Positions 1-8,207 of a stretch of 47,148 nt of DNA are shown here, piece after piece. The position numbers and the translations under genes were made by a program. The notes under the pieces were generated by a model. That model searched no databases, was not told where the DNA came from, and was given only the letters and a program-made list of their open reading frames with translations. The number at the start of each line of letters is the position of its first letter. The first letter of the stretch is position 1. The stretch is from UMGS1590 sp036303105 (GTDB lineage: Bacteria > Bacillota > Peptococcia > Peptococcales > Peptococcaceae), in NCBI GenBank assembly GCA_036303105.1, contig JAXJBF010000116.1:1-47148 (forward strand), in the 5' to 3' direction.

Positions 1-1170
1 GCACCGGAGCCAAACCTCACTGTGCTTTGGAGCCGCGATCTGCCGGAGAACTTTAAGAAGTTCTGCTCGAGAATGAGTATTGAAACCGATTCCATTCAAT
101 ATGAAAACGACGACATCATGCGTCCGCTTTATGGCGATGACTATGGCATTTCCTGCTGTGTGTCTGCGATGGAGATCGGCAAACAGATGCAGTTTTTCGG
201 CGCGCGTGCCAATTTGGCGAAGAGCCTGCTCTATGCCATCAATGGCGGTGTTGATGAAATCAAAGGTGTGAAAGTTGTTCCTGGCATTGAGCCGCTGACC
301 GGTGAGGTCTTGAATTATTCTGATGTCATCACCAATTATAAAAAGGTTATGGATTATGTTGCAGAACTTTACGTGGATGCCATCAACATTATTCACTATA
401 TGCACGACAAATACGCTTACGAAGCCAGCCAGATGGCGCTGCATGACACGAATGTAGAACGTCTTACAGCCTTTGGCATTGCTGGTCTTTCAGTGGCAGC
501 AGATTCTCTTTCGGCGATCAAATTTGCGAAGGTGCGCCCAATTCGTGATGAGCGCGGCATTGCTGTGGATTTTGAAACCCTTGGCGATTTTCCAAAATAT
601 GGCAACGACAATGACCTTGTCGATGACATCGCGGTGGAAGTGGTTAGCTATTTCTCCAATGCTCTCAAGCGTCATCCAATCTACCGCGGCGGCATTCACA
701 CGTTGTCGGCCCTGACCATCACCAGCAATGTCATGTATGGCAAAAAGACAGGGTCCACACCAGATGGCCGCAAGATCGGTGAACCATTGGCACCTGGTGC
801 CAATCCAATGCATGGCCGTGATGAGAACGGCGCTCTGGCCTCTTTGAATTCTGTGTCTAAAATTCCTTATCGCAAGGTTTGCCAGGATGGCGTGTCCAAT
901 ACTTTCTCCATTGTGCCAGCGGCCCTCGGCCGAGATGACGCGCAGCGCGTCCACAATCTCTCAGCCATTCTTGATGGCTATTTCATGCGCAGCGCCCATC
1001 ATCTCAACGTCAATGTCATGAACCGCGAAGTGCTTCTCGATGCGATGGAACATCCGGAACTTTATCCAACCCTCACCATTCGTGTTTCCGGTTACGCGGT
1101 TAATTTCAGCCGACTCAGCCGTGAGCAGCAGCTTGAAGTCATCAAGCGCACCTTCCACGAAAGCGTATAA
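1..1170 (+). CDS. pflB: Pyruvate formate-lyase, C-terminal half (5' end outside window)
   Basis: Glycyl radical enzyme that converts pyruvate and CoA to formate and acetyl-CoA in anaerobic fermentation, in the cytoplasm. The reading frame is open from base 1, so this is the last 389 residues of a protein that is usually about 740-760 residues. The catalytic Cys-Cys pair (GISCCVS) is at 154-159 and the C-terminal glycyl-radical motif RVSGYAV has its glycine codon at 1090-1092. Both are intact, and the Cys-Cys pair argues for a true PFL rather than a diol dehydratase-type homologue, which has a single cysteine. The activase gene is not visible and may lie to the left. The gene ends just before a strong hairpin terminator. 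Identification is very secure; only the N-terminal half is missing because of the window edge. Confidence 0.97.
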   Translation, partial: APEPNLTVLWSRDLPENFKKFCSRMSIETDSIQYENDDIMRPLYGDDYGISCCVSAMEIGKQMQFFGARANLAKSLLYAINGGVDEIKGVKVVPGIEPLTGEVLNYSDVITNYKKVMDYVAELYVDAINIIHYMHDKYAYEASQMALHDTNVERLTAFGIAGLSVAADSLSAIKFAKVRPIRDERGIAVDFETLGDFPKYGNDNDLVDDIAVEVVSYFSNALKRHPIYRGGIHTLSALTITSNVMYGKKTGSTPDGRKIGEPLAPGANPMHGRDENGALASLNSVSKIPYRKVCQDGVSNTFSIVPAALGRDDAQRVHNLSAILDGYFMRSAHHLNVNVMNREVLLDAMEHPELYPTLTIRVSGYAVNFSRLSREQQLEVIKRTFHESV

Positions 1171-1178
1171 TATAAGAA

Positions 1179-1216
1179 GCCTCACAGCGATGCTGTCGCT
1201 GTGAGGCGATTTTTTT
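1179..1216 (+). terminator. Rho-independent terminator after pflB
   Basis: A perfect 12-bp stem (1179-1190 with 1196-1207), a 5-nt loop and a following run of seven T (1210-1216). It starts 8 nt after the pflB stop codon. The T-run touches the stop codon of the convergent minus-strand gene. Confidence 0.93.
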
Positions 1217-1850
1217 ATACGACAACGCTGCTCAATGTTTCAATGTCGCCGTTTTGGATGGCAGGAAGGTATTGGCGTATGATTGGTTCGGGCCAGTTCC
1301 ACCATTGCAGGCGCTGCAGAGTGAGGATGGTGTCGTCGTCAAACCGACGGCGGATGGGCTTGGCTGGCACACCGCCAACGATGGTGTAGGGAGGAACATC
1401 TTTTGTAACCAGGGCGCGGGCGCCGATGATGGCACCATCGCCGATGGTGACGCCAGCGAGAACGACGGCCTGATAGCCGATCCACACATCGTTGCCGATG
1501 ACGATGTCGCCTTTGTTGTCCCAGGCGTTGCAAATGGATGAGCGCGACAGGTTCCATTCCTCATAAAAAATAGGAAAGGGATAGGTGGAGAGACTGTGCA
1601 AGGTGTGGTTGGCGCTGTTGAAAAGAAAGGTGGCGCCGCAGGCGATGGAACAATACTTGCCGATATAAAGATGGTCGTTGTTGATGGGATAGTGATAGAG
1701 GACGTTGTTGGTTTCAAAATCGCGCGGATCGTGAAGAAAGTCGTTGTAAAGGGTGTAGTCGCCGACGTGAATGCTGGGGTTGGCGATGGCGTTTTTCAGG
1801 TAGATGGTTTGGAGATCGCCGCTGCGGGGGTAAAGCGTATGTGGATTCAT
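1215..1850 (-). CDS. Vat-type xenobiotic O-acetyltransferase (left-handed beta-helix)
   Basis: Hexapeptide-repeat acetyltransferase of the streptogramin/chloramphenicol (Vat/CatB) family, which transfers acetyl from acetyl-CoA to a hydroxyl group of a small molecule. The protein is 211 residues, close to the family norm of about 210-220. The hexapeptide repeats are clear (for example IGNDVWIGYQAVVLAGVTIG near residues 117-136) and end in the family-typical GGVPAKPIRRRF. The family's catalytic histidine appears as His82 in SANHTLH, preceded by the GKYCSIACG repeat. The start has an AAAGGA ribosome binding site. It lies 12 nt downstream of the Ntn-hydrolase gene and is probably co-transcribed with it. 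Many housekeeping homologues have no proven drug substrate, so resistance should not be assumed. Confidence 0.88.
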   Translation of the reverse strand: MNPHTLYPRSGDLQTIYLKNAIANPSIHVGDYTLYNDFLHDPRDFETNNVLYHYPINNDHLYIGKYCSIACGATFLFNSANHTLHSLSTYPFPIFYEEWNLSRSSICNAWDNKGDIVIGNDVWIGYQAVVLAGVTIGDGAIIGARALVTKDVPPYTIVGGVPAKPIRRRFDDDTILTLQRLQWWNWPEPIIRQYLPAIQNGDIETLSSVVV

Positions 1851-1862
1851 GTTGTTTCCTTT

Positions 1863-2567
1863 CTATGATAGGGGAAAGTGATGTTGCTGGATGTCGTCGA
1901 AACGATTGTTTTGAACATAATAAACAGTGTTCTCATGAGCAGCGTAGACGAAGCTCACGCGTGTGGCCCAAGGACCCTCCTGACGCACGTTGCGGAGGAG
2001 GGCGAAAGCATCGCTGACGTCAAAGTTTCCGTCACAGGATGAGAGCGTTGCATTTGCGCGTTCATAGCGGTCGTCGCCAGGGACGATGAAGGGACGCGTG
2101 CTTTCTGGTGCTAGGAGTGAGTAGTTGGTAATCAGTGAGAAGCGGCCGCTGTCCAAACGATAACCAATACCCGGCTCAATGATTAAGGTGCGACCATAAC
2201 GATCGGAAAGCATGGCCTGCATGGTGGCATCGGCTGCATAGGTGATCTTTTTGGTTTGAACAAGATGGACGGCATCGTCGAAGCTGAGTCGAGCCTGCAC
2301 GAATTGCTCGGTAAGGTCGGCGATGGTCATACAGTCGACGCCATCAGTGTAGAGGCCGCCAGGCACACCGTGAACATAAAGCAGGGTGCCGACGTTGCCG
2401 TTGCGGTGTACACCGTGATAAGTATGGCGCAAGCCGTCGGGCCGCAGGATGCCAATGGCGAAATGGTTGTGATCCATGATGATCCGATGATCCCAGATGG
2501 CGAGATCGATATCAAAATTGAATCCAGTGATCAGCGTATTTTCTCGATAAACAAAACGTGTGCACAT
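1863..2567 (-). CDS. Linear amide C-N hydrolase-like Ntn-hydrolase
   Basis: Predicted N-terminal nucleophile amidohydrolase related to choloylglycine hydrolase, penicillin V acylase and acyl-CoA:6-APA acyltransferase. The protein begins MCTR, so removal of Met would expose Cys2 as the nucleophile, as in this superfamily. It is followed by GFNFDID (residues 15-21), which resembles the GRNxD motif of the family. Other family-like stretches are NVGTLLYVHG and GRTLIIEPG. At 234 residues it is about 80-100 residues shorter than classical bile salt hydrolases, so a small-amide or acyl-homoserine-lactone-type substrate is as likely as bile salts. There is no signal peptide. An AAGGAA ribosome binding site precedes the ATG. 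It is the first gene of a likely two-gene unit with the acetyltransferase. The superfamily is fairly sure; the substrate is unknown. Confidence 0.75.
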   Translation of the reverse strand: MCTRFVYRENTLITGFNFDIDLAIWDHRIIMDHNHFAIGILRPDGLRHTYHGVHRNGNVGTLLYVHGVPGGLYTDGVDCMTIADLTEQFVQARLSFDDAVHLVQTKKITYAADATMQAMLSDRYGRTLIIEPGIGYRLDSGRFSLITNYSLLAPESTRPFIVPGDDRYERANATLSSCDGNFDVSDAFALLRNVRQEGPWATRVSFVYAAHENTVYYVQNNRFDDIQQHHFPLS

Positions 2568-2664
2568 GACGATTCCTTCTTTCTATACTATTTAAGATGG
2601 TTTCATCATAAAACGTACGCTCATATTTGGCTATGGAATAAATGGTACCGTATTATTCTGGCGC

Positions 2665-2702
2665 AAAAAAACGCTGCACAGACAATGAGGTCTGTGCAGC
2701 GT
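2665..2702 (-). terminator. Terminator of the metallophosphoesterase gene
   Basis: A 13-bp perfect stem (2671-2683 with 2690-2702) and a 6-nt loop. On the minus strand it is followed by a run of seven T (2665-2671 read in reverse). It sits directly after the minus-strand stop codon at 2711. Confidence 0.92.
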
Positions 2703-2710
2703 TGCTGCTG

Positions 2711-3565
2711 TTAAATGTCCATGATATACATCGTGTCAAGGGCTTCTTGATAAAGAGAGGTTTTATGTTTCCATTTGAAATTGTGCCCCAGCGAAACGTT
2801 GACATAGTGGACACCGTTTCGTTCCATTTCCATGCGGATGTGGGAGTGGGCACAGATGCAGGTATCTACGTTATATTTTTCGTAAAGTTCTGCGTAGTAT
2901 TTGCTGCCCATGAAGGCGATGGTGGTACCCCAGACGTGGCTTTGTTTATAAAGCTCAGGGCGCGGCAGCATATGAATGACGGAGCAGATTTTATAGCTGT
3001 CACCATTTGGACGTTCACGAATGGTTTTGAGCTGACGCTCCATGAAATCCAAACTTTGGGCTGTAATTTCCTCGTTGATGCGCGGATTGTCTTCGTCGGT
3101 CAGCACGTATTTATATTCCGGACAACGACGCAAAAAATGGCGCTTGGTGGCTTCGCTCATATGGTGGTATTTGCGATGCAAGGAAAAGTCGTACCAGCTT
3201 GGGCTGCCGATGATGACCCAATCACCGTGTACGATTGGGTGAAGACAGAGGCTGTAGAGTGGGTGACCAAGCATGAGTTCCAAATATTCGTCGGCATCAA
3301 AGCAGAGGTCTTCATTTTTTTTGCGCTTATTTCTTCCAGCCGTGCAATAGAGTTCATGATTGCCGGGAATTTCGAGAACTTTTGTTGAGACATTTTTAGA
3401 GAGGTCATTATAAAAATCCAGCGATCCAAAGGCGCCGGTTGTTGTGTCACCGCAAAAAACAATTGCATCTAGCGTCAAATTCTTGCAGACACGTGTAAAT
3501 TCGGCGAGAAAATCGTGGTGAGTATTATAGTCCATGTGTAGGTCACCAATGAAACCAATTTTCAT
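2711..3565 (-). CDS. Calcineurin-like metallophosphoesterase
   Basis: Predicted cytoplasmic dinuclear-metal phosphoesterase of 284 residues. The family motifs are in order: GDLHMD (Asp8, His10), CGD (Asp40), GNHE (Asn69-His70), a later histidine in VIHMLPRP, and the C-terminal CAHSHI. These are the metal ligands of calcineurin-like phosphatases. No signal peptide or membrane segment is visible. The substrate cannot be read from the sequence; relatives act on nucleotides, phosphodiesters or proteins. The start is supported by AAGGAGA upstream, and a good promoter lies 21-49 nt upstream. It is a single gene ending in its own terminator, divergent from the pyrophosphohydrolase gene. Confidence 0.85.
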   Translation of the reverse strand: MKIGFIGDLHMDYNTHHDFLAEFTRVCKNLTLDAIVFCGDTTTGAFGSLDFYNDLSKNVSTKVLEIPGNHELYCTAGRNKRKKNEDLCFDADEYLELMLGHPLYSLCLHPIVHGDWVIIGSPSWYDFSLHRKYHHMSEATKRHFLRRCPEYKYVLTDEDNPRINEEITAQSLDFMERQLKTIRERPNGDSYKICSVIHMLPRPELYKQSHVWGTTIAFMGSKYYAELYEKYNVDTCICAHSHIRMEMERNGVHYVNVSLGHNFKWKHKTSLYQEALDTMYIMDI

Positions 3566-3585
3566 ATTCTCATCTCCTTGGCTTT

Positions 3586-3614
3586 AGGGTAGCATTGAAA
3601 AATATCGCTGTCAA
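3586..3614 (-). promoter_or_regulatory. Sigma-A-type promoter of the metallophosphoesterase gene
   Basis: On the minus strand a perfect TTGACA -35 box (3609-3614) is separated by 17 bp from TACCCT (3586-3591). A TG one base upstream of the -10 makes it an extended -10. Confidence 0.7.
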
Positions 3615-3648
3615 TAAGCGTTAATACTTTCACGGGCTTGGCGTTTGT

Positions 3649-3656
3649 GATAGAAT
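3649..3656 (+). promoter_or_regulatory. Candidate extended -10 promoter of the pyrophosphohydrolase gene
   Basis: TAGAAT (3651-3656) is preceded by a TGA giving the extended -10 pattern TGnTAnAAT-like. No good -35 box is seen. It is 37 nt upstream of the chosen start codon. Confidence 0.4.
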
Positions 3657-3692
3657 GAAATCAGAAAATTCAAAATGAAAGGGGGTGCCTTT

Positions 3693-4013
3693 ATGGCGCG
3701 ACGTTCCTATAATAAGCTGGTGCGTGATAAAGTGCCGACAGCCATCGTACAGGGTGGTGATGAGGCAGTTACGTCTGTGCTCGAAAGCAAAGATGATATT
3801 TTGTTTGCACTCGATGAAAAACTGGATGAAGAAGTGTGCGATTATCAAGTGACAAAAGAAATGACTGAGCTGGCAGACGTGTTGGAAGTCATTCACGCTA
3901 TCGCTGAGGCAAACGGTATTACGTTCGAAGAGTTGGATCAGATTCGTTTGCGCAAGCGTGAAACCCGCGGCGGTTTTACCAAGATGATTCTATTGGAAGA
4001 AATCATCGAATGA
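3693..4013 (+). CDS. MazG-like nucleoside triphosphate pyrophosphohydrolase
   Basis: Small all-alpha pyrophosphohydrolase-like protein of 106 residues. It begins with the YNKLVRDKVP signature that is typical of a phosphoribosyl-ATP pyrophosphohydrolase/MazG-like family of housecleaning enzymes. The acidic helix motif EKLDEEV, followed about 15 residues later by ELADVLEVI, matches the EExxE...ExxD magnesium-binding pattern of the superfamily. The ATG at 3693 was chosen over one at 3675 because AAAGGGGG (3678-3685) is a good ribosome binding site for it. The exact nucleotide substrate is unknown. It appears to be monocistronic; a hairpin terminator follows 120 nt after the stop. Confidence 0.8.
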   Translation: MARRSYNKLVRDKVPTAIVQGGDEAVTSVLESKDDILFALDEKLDEEVCDYQVTKEMTELADVLEVIHAIAEANGITFEELDQIRLRKRETRGGFTKMILLEEIIE

Positions 4014-4135
4014 ATGTGTCGCGTGGCTGTTGATCAAAGGTGGATCATCATAATGGCCGGCGCTTCTATGGCGGTCAGTAGTCGTCATTAAACATTAACG
4101 ATGAAACAATCGGTACGATGTCATTATAACGGATA
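4014..4135. other. Untranslated stretch before terminator, nothing recognised
   Basis: About 120 nt of probable 3' untranslated sequence. I see no gene, known RNA motif or strong structure here. Confidence 0.4.
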
Positions 4136-4173
4136 AACAACGTAACAAAAGTAGGAAGTTGCGTTGTTTTTTT
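4136..4173 (+). terminator. Rho-independent terminator
   Basis: An 11-bp stem with one G-T pair (4136-4146 with 4158-4168), an 11-nt loop and a seven-T run (4167-4173). Confidence 0.8.
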
Positions 4174-4235
4174 GTGCATGCTTTTAAGAAATGATTAAGA
4201 ATGGTGTCCTATACTTGGTTTGCCTGTTGGGCGGC

Positions 4236-4265
4236 TTGTGTTTCACAGACGTCATGGGGTATAAT
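4236..4265 (+). promoter_or_regulatory. Promoter of the racemase/FAD-lipoprotein unit
   Basis: A perfect TATAAT -10 (4260-4265) with a weak TTGTGT -35 (4236-4241) at 18-bp spacing, 38 nt upstream of the racemase start. Confidence 0.55.
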
Positions 4266-4303
4266 AATTGTTACATGCAAACATCAACAAGGGAGTGACC
4301 ACC

Positions 4304-5029
4304 ATGAGACAGGCAGTAGGGGTTATCGGCGGTGTTGGGCCGATGGCGACGGTATATTATATGCAGCGCGTAATCGAGATGACAAAAGCGACGTGTGACC
4401 AAGATCACATCAATATGCTTGTGTTTAACGATTGCGACATTCCAGATCGCACAGCCTTCATCACTGAACAATCTCCAGACAATCCACTACCAGTCATGGT
4501 GGAGGATGCAAAACGTTTGGAAGCGGCTGGTTGTGAGTTTGTTGTCATTCCATGCAACACAGCGCACTATTTCTATGATGAGCTTCAGCAGGCAGTGAAG
4601 ATCCCAGTTGTTAACATTGTTGAAGAAACCATCTATTATGCAAAAGAACGTATTGCTGATCTGAAATGTGTTGGTATTCTTGCGACAACAGGCACCATTG
4701 TAACAGGTACGTATCAGAAATATGCACAACAAGCAGGGTTGGATGCCATTGTGCCAGACGAAGAAGGTCAGGCAGCGTTGATGCATATGATTTATGATGG
4801 TGTAAAAGCTGGGCAGCCAGTTGCGCGAGAGGACTTTGATGCTGTTGCAGATAAGCTGCGGGCCCGAGGGGCGCAATGCCTCATTCTCGGCTGCACGGAG
4901 CTTTCGGTTTTAAAACGCGATTTACCCATCGACGACCCCGATGTGTTGGATTCCATTGATGTGTTGGCCTCAGAAACGGTGCGCCGCAGTGGAAAACAGT
5001 ATACCAGCGAGTGTTTGTTAAAGGAGTAA
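4304..5029 (+). CDS. Aspartate/glutamate racemase family protein
   Basis: Cofactor-independent amino-acid racemase family, most like aspartate racemase (D-Asp supply). It has 241 residues, no signal peptide and an N-terminal GVIGGVGPMAT motif. The two catalytic cysteines lie in IPCNTAH (Cys84) and LGCTEL (Cys197), as expected for a two-base Cys/Cys mechanism. The ATG at 4304 follows AAGGGAG with good spacing; an upstream in-frame TTG at 4268 lies close to the -10 box and is rejected. The gene is followed after 9 nt by the FAD lipoprotein gene, whose AGGAG ribosome binding site is inside the end of this gene, so they are probably one operon. The substrate could also be glutamate or another amino acid. 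Confidence 0.88.
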   Translation: MRQAVGVIGGVGPMATVYYMQRVIEMTKATCDQDHINMLVFNDCDIPDRTAFITEQSPDNPLPVMVEDAKRLEAAGCEFVVIPCNTAHYFYDELQQAVKIPVVNIVEETIYYAKERIADLKCVGILATTGTIVTGTYQKYAQQAGLDAIVPDEEGQAALMHMIYDGVKAGQPVAREDFDAVADKLRARGAQCLILGCTELSVLKRDLPIDDPDVLDSIDVLASETVRRSGKQYTSECLLKE

Positions 5030-5038
5030 AAGTAAAAC

Positions 5039-7009
5039 ATGAAGAAAAAACTAACTGCATTGATTGCGATGCTGCTCGTCGTAACCATGCTTTTTTCTGG
5101 TTGCAGCAGCGGCACAGAATCGACCGGTGAGGTAGAATCTCTGCCTCAGTTTACGAATGAAGGGACGGCCGACAGTGATTACGATGTCATCGTTGTTGGC
5201 TCTGATCCAGAAGGGATTGCAGCAGCGGTATCAGCGGCACGCAACGGGATGAAGACCTTGCTCTTGTCCAAAGACAGCACACCTGGCGGTCTCTATACCC
5301 TCGGTGCCTTGAACTTTATTGACGTGCCGGAAACCCGCGATGGAACGACACTGGTCAGTGGGATTTATGAAGAATTTGTGAATGCAGTGGGTGGCAGTGG
5401 TTTTGATATTGTCAATGCCGCCAATGTGTTCCAAGATATGCTGACGGCTGAAGACAATATCACCGTGCGCTACAACGCAGAATTCCAGGCACCTGTCATG
5501 AACGGCACGACAATCACAGGTGTGACAGTGTTGGAAGATGGGCAGGAGGTTACTTATAACGCGCCTTACGTCATTGATGCGACACAAGATGGTGATGTGG
5601 CAGCAGCTGCTGGTGCACCATACACCTATGCTGGCGAGGATATTGGTGAGCGCGATCGTGAGATGGGCGTGACTTTGGTGTTCCGCTTGTCTGGCGTGAA
5701 CTGGGACAGCATGACCCGATACTTGACGATCAAACGTGGTATTGGTGAGCTGTTTAACAAGTCAACGAGCATGGGGGTCAGCGGCAACACAGCATGGGGC
5801 TTCAGCGATGAAGGCTATGCGTACGAGCCGGAAGACAGCGCCATGCGCTTGCGCGGCTTTAACATGGCACGTCAGGACAATGGTGATGTACTTGTCAACG
5901 CGCTGCTGATCTTTGATGTGGATCCACTGGACGAAGAAAGCCGTGAAGAAGGCATTGAGCGCGCCAAGGCAGAATTGGAAAACATCATTCCTTATCTGCA
6001 GGATGAATTCTGGGGCTTCAGCGACTGCCAGCTTGTTGGCACCGCAGATGACCTCTATGTGCGCGAAAGCCGTCATATTACCTGCGAATACAATCTGACG
6101 ATTGATGATGTGCTGGAAAATCGTTGGCAGGACGATGCGATCTGTGTCACCTCCTATCCAGTCGATGTACAGCCAACAAAAACGCAGACCTACGGTACGG
6201 TTGTTGGTTATCCCGATCAGTATGCCATTGGCTATAAGAGCTTGGTGCCGCAAGATGTAGATGGCCTATTGGTTGTCGGCCGTGCGGCTGGGTATACGTC
6301 GCTGGCAGCCGGCTCAGCACGTATCGTGCCAACGGGTATGGCTTGTGGCGAAGCTGCTGGCGTTGCAGTAGCTGTTGCTAAAGCGCTGGATGAAACGCCG
6401 CGTGGATTGGTGGATAACAGTGCTGCCATTTCAATGATTCAGGATCTGTTGGTGGATCAAGGTGCAAATTTGGATCATACACAGACGCATGAAGATGTGA
6501 TGGATCATTGGGCTTACCCAGGTGTGAAGGTGCTGCGCAGTCTTGGCGTTCTTGATGGTGGTTACGATAACAACTACTATTTAGACGACGCCATCACCAT
6601 GAACCGTTATCAAAACATGGTCAACAACGCTGTTAAGAAAGCTGGCTTTGAACTTAGCGATAAGATTTATGTCAACGAAAATGTACCAGCACGTCAAATC
6701 ATTGGAACGATGGCGCGTGCCTGCATTGAAATAGAAGGCGCTGAAAAGTTGGCCGATGATAATGAAGTATATCTACAAGCATTGAAAGACCGCGGCATTA
6801 TGACTGATGAACTAGAAAGCTACTTCAGTGATATGGAAGCTACGCCAAACGCAGGAGCAGTGACAATGCTTACTGCAAGATTCTATAGTTATCTGCTCAC
6901 TCTTGATGGAGCACAATCGCTGTCGGCGGCAGAATGCATCGATTTGAATTCTGATGACAACAGTGTGATTTCTGTTCCAGATTGGATTGCACAAAATGCG
7001 AATGCATAA
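5039..7009 (+). CDS. FAD-dependent oxidoreductase lipoprotein with SLH-like C-terminal region
   Basis: Predicted extracytoplasmic flavoprotein of 656 residues. A signal peptide ends in the lipobox LFSG-Cys22, so the protein is probably lipid-anchored. Residues 47-81 form a Rossmann FAD-binding start (VIVVGSDPEGIAAAVSAARN) and the rest to about residue 460 matches the FAD-dependent oxidoreductase type that includes GGLYTLGALNF and the late GLLVVGRAAGYTSLA flavin-contact region. Residues about 480-540 (HEDVMDHWAYPGVKVLRSLGVLDGG) look like an S-layer-homology-type repeat, followed by a second weaker helical region. The electron donor and acceptor are unknown. It is probably co-transcribed with the racemase gene upstream. 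An unusual point is a flavoenzyme exported as a lipoprotein, presumably by Sec in unfolded form. Confidence 0.82.
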   Translation: MKKKLTALIAMLLVVTMLFSGCSSGTESTGEVESLPQFTNEGTADSDYDVIVVGSDPEGIAAAVSAARNGMKTLLLSKDSTPGGLYTLGALNFIDVPETRDGTTLVSGIYEEFVNAVGGSGFDIVNAANVFQDMLTAEDNITVRYNAEFQAPVMNGTTITGVTVLEDGQEVTYNAPYVIDATQDGDVAAAAGAPYTYAGEDIGERDREMGVTLVFRLSGVNWDSMTRYLTIKRGIGELFNKSTSMGVSGNTAWGFSDEGYAYEPEDSAMRLRGFNMARQDNGDVLVNALLIFDVDPLDEESREEGIERAKAELENIIPYLQDEFWGFSDCQLVGTADDLYVRESRHITCEYNLTIDDVLENRWQDDAICVTSYPVDVQPTKTQTYGTVVGYPDQYAIGYKSLVPQDVDGLLVVGRAAGYTSLAAGSARIVPTGMACGEAAGVAVAVAKALDETPRGLVDNSAAISMIQDLLVDQGANLDHTQTHEDVMDHWAYPGVKVLRSLGVLDGGYDNNYYLDDAITMNRYQNMVNNAVKKAGFELSDKIYVNENVPARQIIGTMARACIEIEGAEKLADDNEVYLQALKDRGIMTDELESYFSDMEATPNAGAVTMLTARFYSYLLTLDGAQSLSAAECIDLNSDDNSVISVPDWIAQNANA

Positions 7010-7044
7010 TTAATGGTTGTTTAAGAAGTGGAAAGGAGGACTTC

Positions 7045-7995
7045 ATGGCTTGTTCATATGGCGGTCAGGCCCTTATAGAAGGGGTGATGATGCGTGGCAA
7101 GCACACACAGGCTATGTGTGCGCGGCTTGAAGATGGCCGCATTGTGTCAGAAGTAGAAGAATTTACACTGCTTTCACAGCGTAATAAATTCTTAGGCTTA
7201 CCTTTGGTGCGCGGCGTCTGCAGCATGATTGACTCGTTGGTCAGTGGCATGCAAGCTATTGTCTGGTCAACAAATGTGTCACTGGCAGAGGATGAAGAGG
7301 AGGAAGAACTTTCACCGATGGAAATTGCGGTGACACTGATCATTTCTCTTGGCCTGGGTGTGTTGTTGTTCTTCCTTTTGCCAGTGGTCATTGCACATTT
7401 TCTGCAGCCTTTGATTCCAGGTAACTTTCTGCAGAACCTGTTTGAAGGAATTGTGCGTGTGGGTGTTTTTTTGCTCTATCTGGTGTTGATTACACGTATG
7501 AAAGAAATCCGTCGTGTGTTTCAATATCATGGCGCTGAGCATAAAACCATTCATTGTTATGAGGCTGGCGAAGAACTAACGCCAGAAAATGCCATGAAGC
7601 ACACACGCTTGCATCCGCGTTGTGGAACAAGTTTCCTTTTCATTGTTATGGTGATCAGTATTTTTGTGTTTGCATTGGTTGGCGTGGAAAACTTTGCCTG
7701 GCGCCTGCTTTCGCGTGTCATTCTTTTACCAGTCATTGCTGGTGTCAGCTATGAGGTGCTGCGCTTCTGTGGTAAGCATATGGACAAAGCGTGGGTGCGT
7801 GCGATTGCCTGGCCAGGCATGCAGCTGCAGCGGCTTACCACCGCTGAACCAGATCGCAGCATGCTTGAAGTAGCGATTCATTCTCTGCAGAAGGTACGTG
7901 CACGCGAAGAAGATCCCGCCTTGGACCCGGATGCGACGGAAAATACAGAAACGCGTCCGACCAACGACAGAAAATTTGAGCTGATTACACAATGA
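7045..7995 (+). CDS. DUF1385 membrane protein (YqhQ family)
   Basis: Conserved Bacillota membrane protein of unknown function, 316 residues. The N-terminus YGGQALIEGVMMRG and the central YHGAEHKTIHCYE, followed by HPRCGTSF, are the diagnostic motifs of the family; the histidines and cysteines suggest a metal or catalytic role that has not been shown. Hydrophobic segments lie at about residues 92-120, 129-148, 200-220 and 226-245. The ATG at 7045 has an AAAGGAGG ribosome binding site. In many Clostridia and Negativicutes this gene directly precedes prfA and prmC; here 6.6 kb of other genes intervene. Confidence 0.9.
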   Translation: MACSYGGQALIEGVMMRGKHTQAMCARLEDGRIVSEVEEFTLLSQRNKFLGLPLVRGVCSMIDSLVSGMQAIVWSTNVSLAEDEEEEELSPMEIAVTLIISLGLGVLLFFLLPVVIAHFLQPLIPGNFLQNLFEGIVRVGVFLLYLVLITRMKEIRRVFQYHGAEHKTIHCYEAGEELTPENAMKHTRLHPRCGTSFLFIVMVISIFVFALVGVENFAWRLLSRVILLPVIAGVSYEVLRFCGKHMDKAWVRAIAWPGMQLQRLTTAEPDRSMLEVAIHSLQKVRAREEDPALDPDATENTETRPTNDRKFELITQ

Positions 7996-8005
7996 TTCAA
8001 TCAAC

Positions 8006-8049
8006 AAAAAACCTCCGATTTTGGCGGCTGCCAGAATCGGAGGTTTTTT
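8006..8049. terminator. Hairpin terminator after the DUF1385 gene
   Basis: A 10-bp stem (8011-8020 with 8035-8044-equivalent arm) with a short TGGC/GCCA inner stem, flanked by A6 and T6 runs, so it could act in both directions. It follows the stop codon by about 12 nt. Confidence 0.88.
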
Positions 8050-8207
8050 GCATTAAAATCAAGTATGTATGAGCGAGAGCTTCAAATAATGGTTGAAACA
8101 GACGAGATGTACAACGCCAAATTGATAGCGAATAAAAGAATCAACGCCTATAATAAAATCTATAAGCTAAAATTTTGTGACAGATAGGTGCGAATCAGAG
8201 GTGTTTC

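Noticed and set aside
2642..3388. A 248-codon plus-strand frame opposite the metallophosphoesterase gene
   Set aside because: The minus-strand frame has all metallophosphoesterase motifs, a perfect -35 and a terminator; the plus frame crosses that terminator and has no recognisable motif.
8149..8154. TATAAT upstream of the SulP gene as a promoter
   Set aside because: The only possible -35 (TTGATA at 8122) is 21 bp away and no TG extension is present, so support is too weak.
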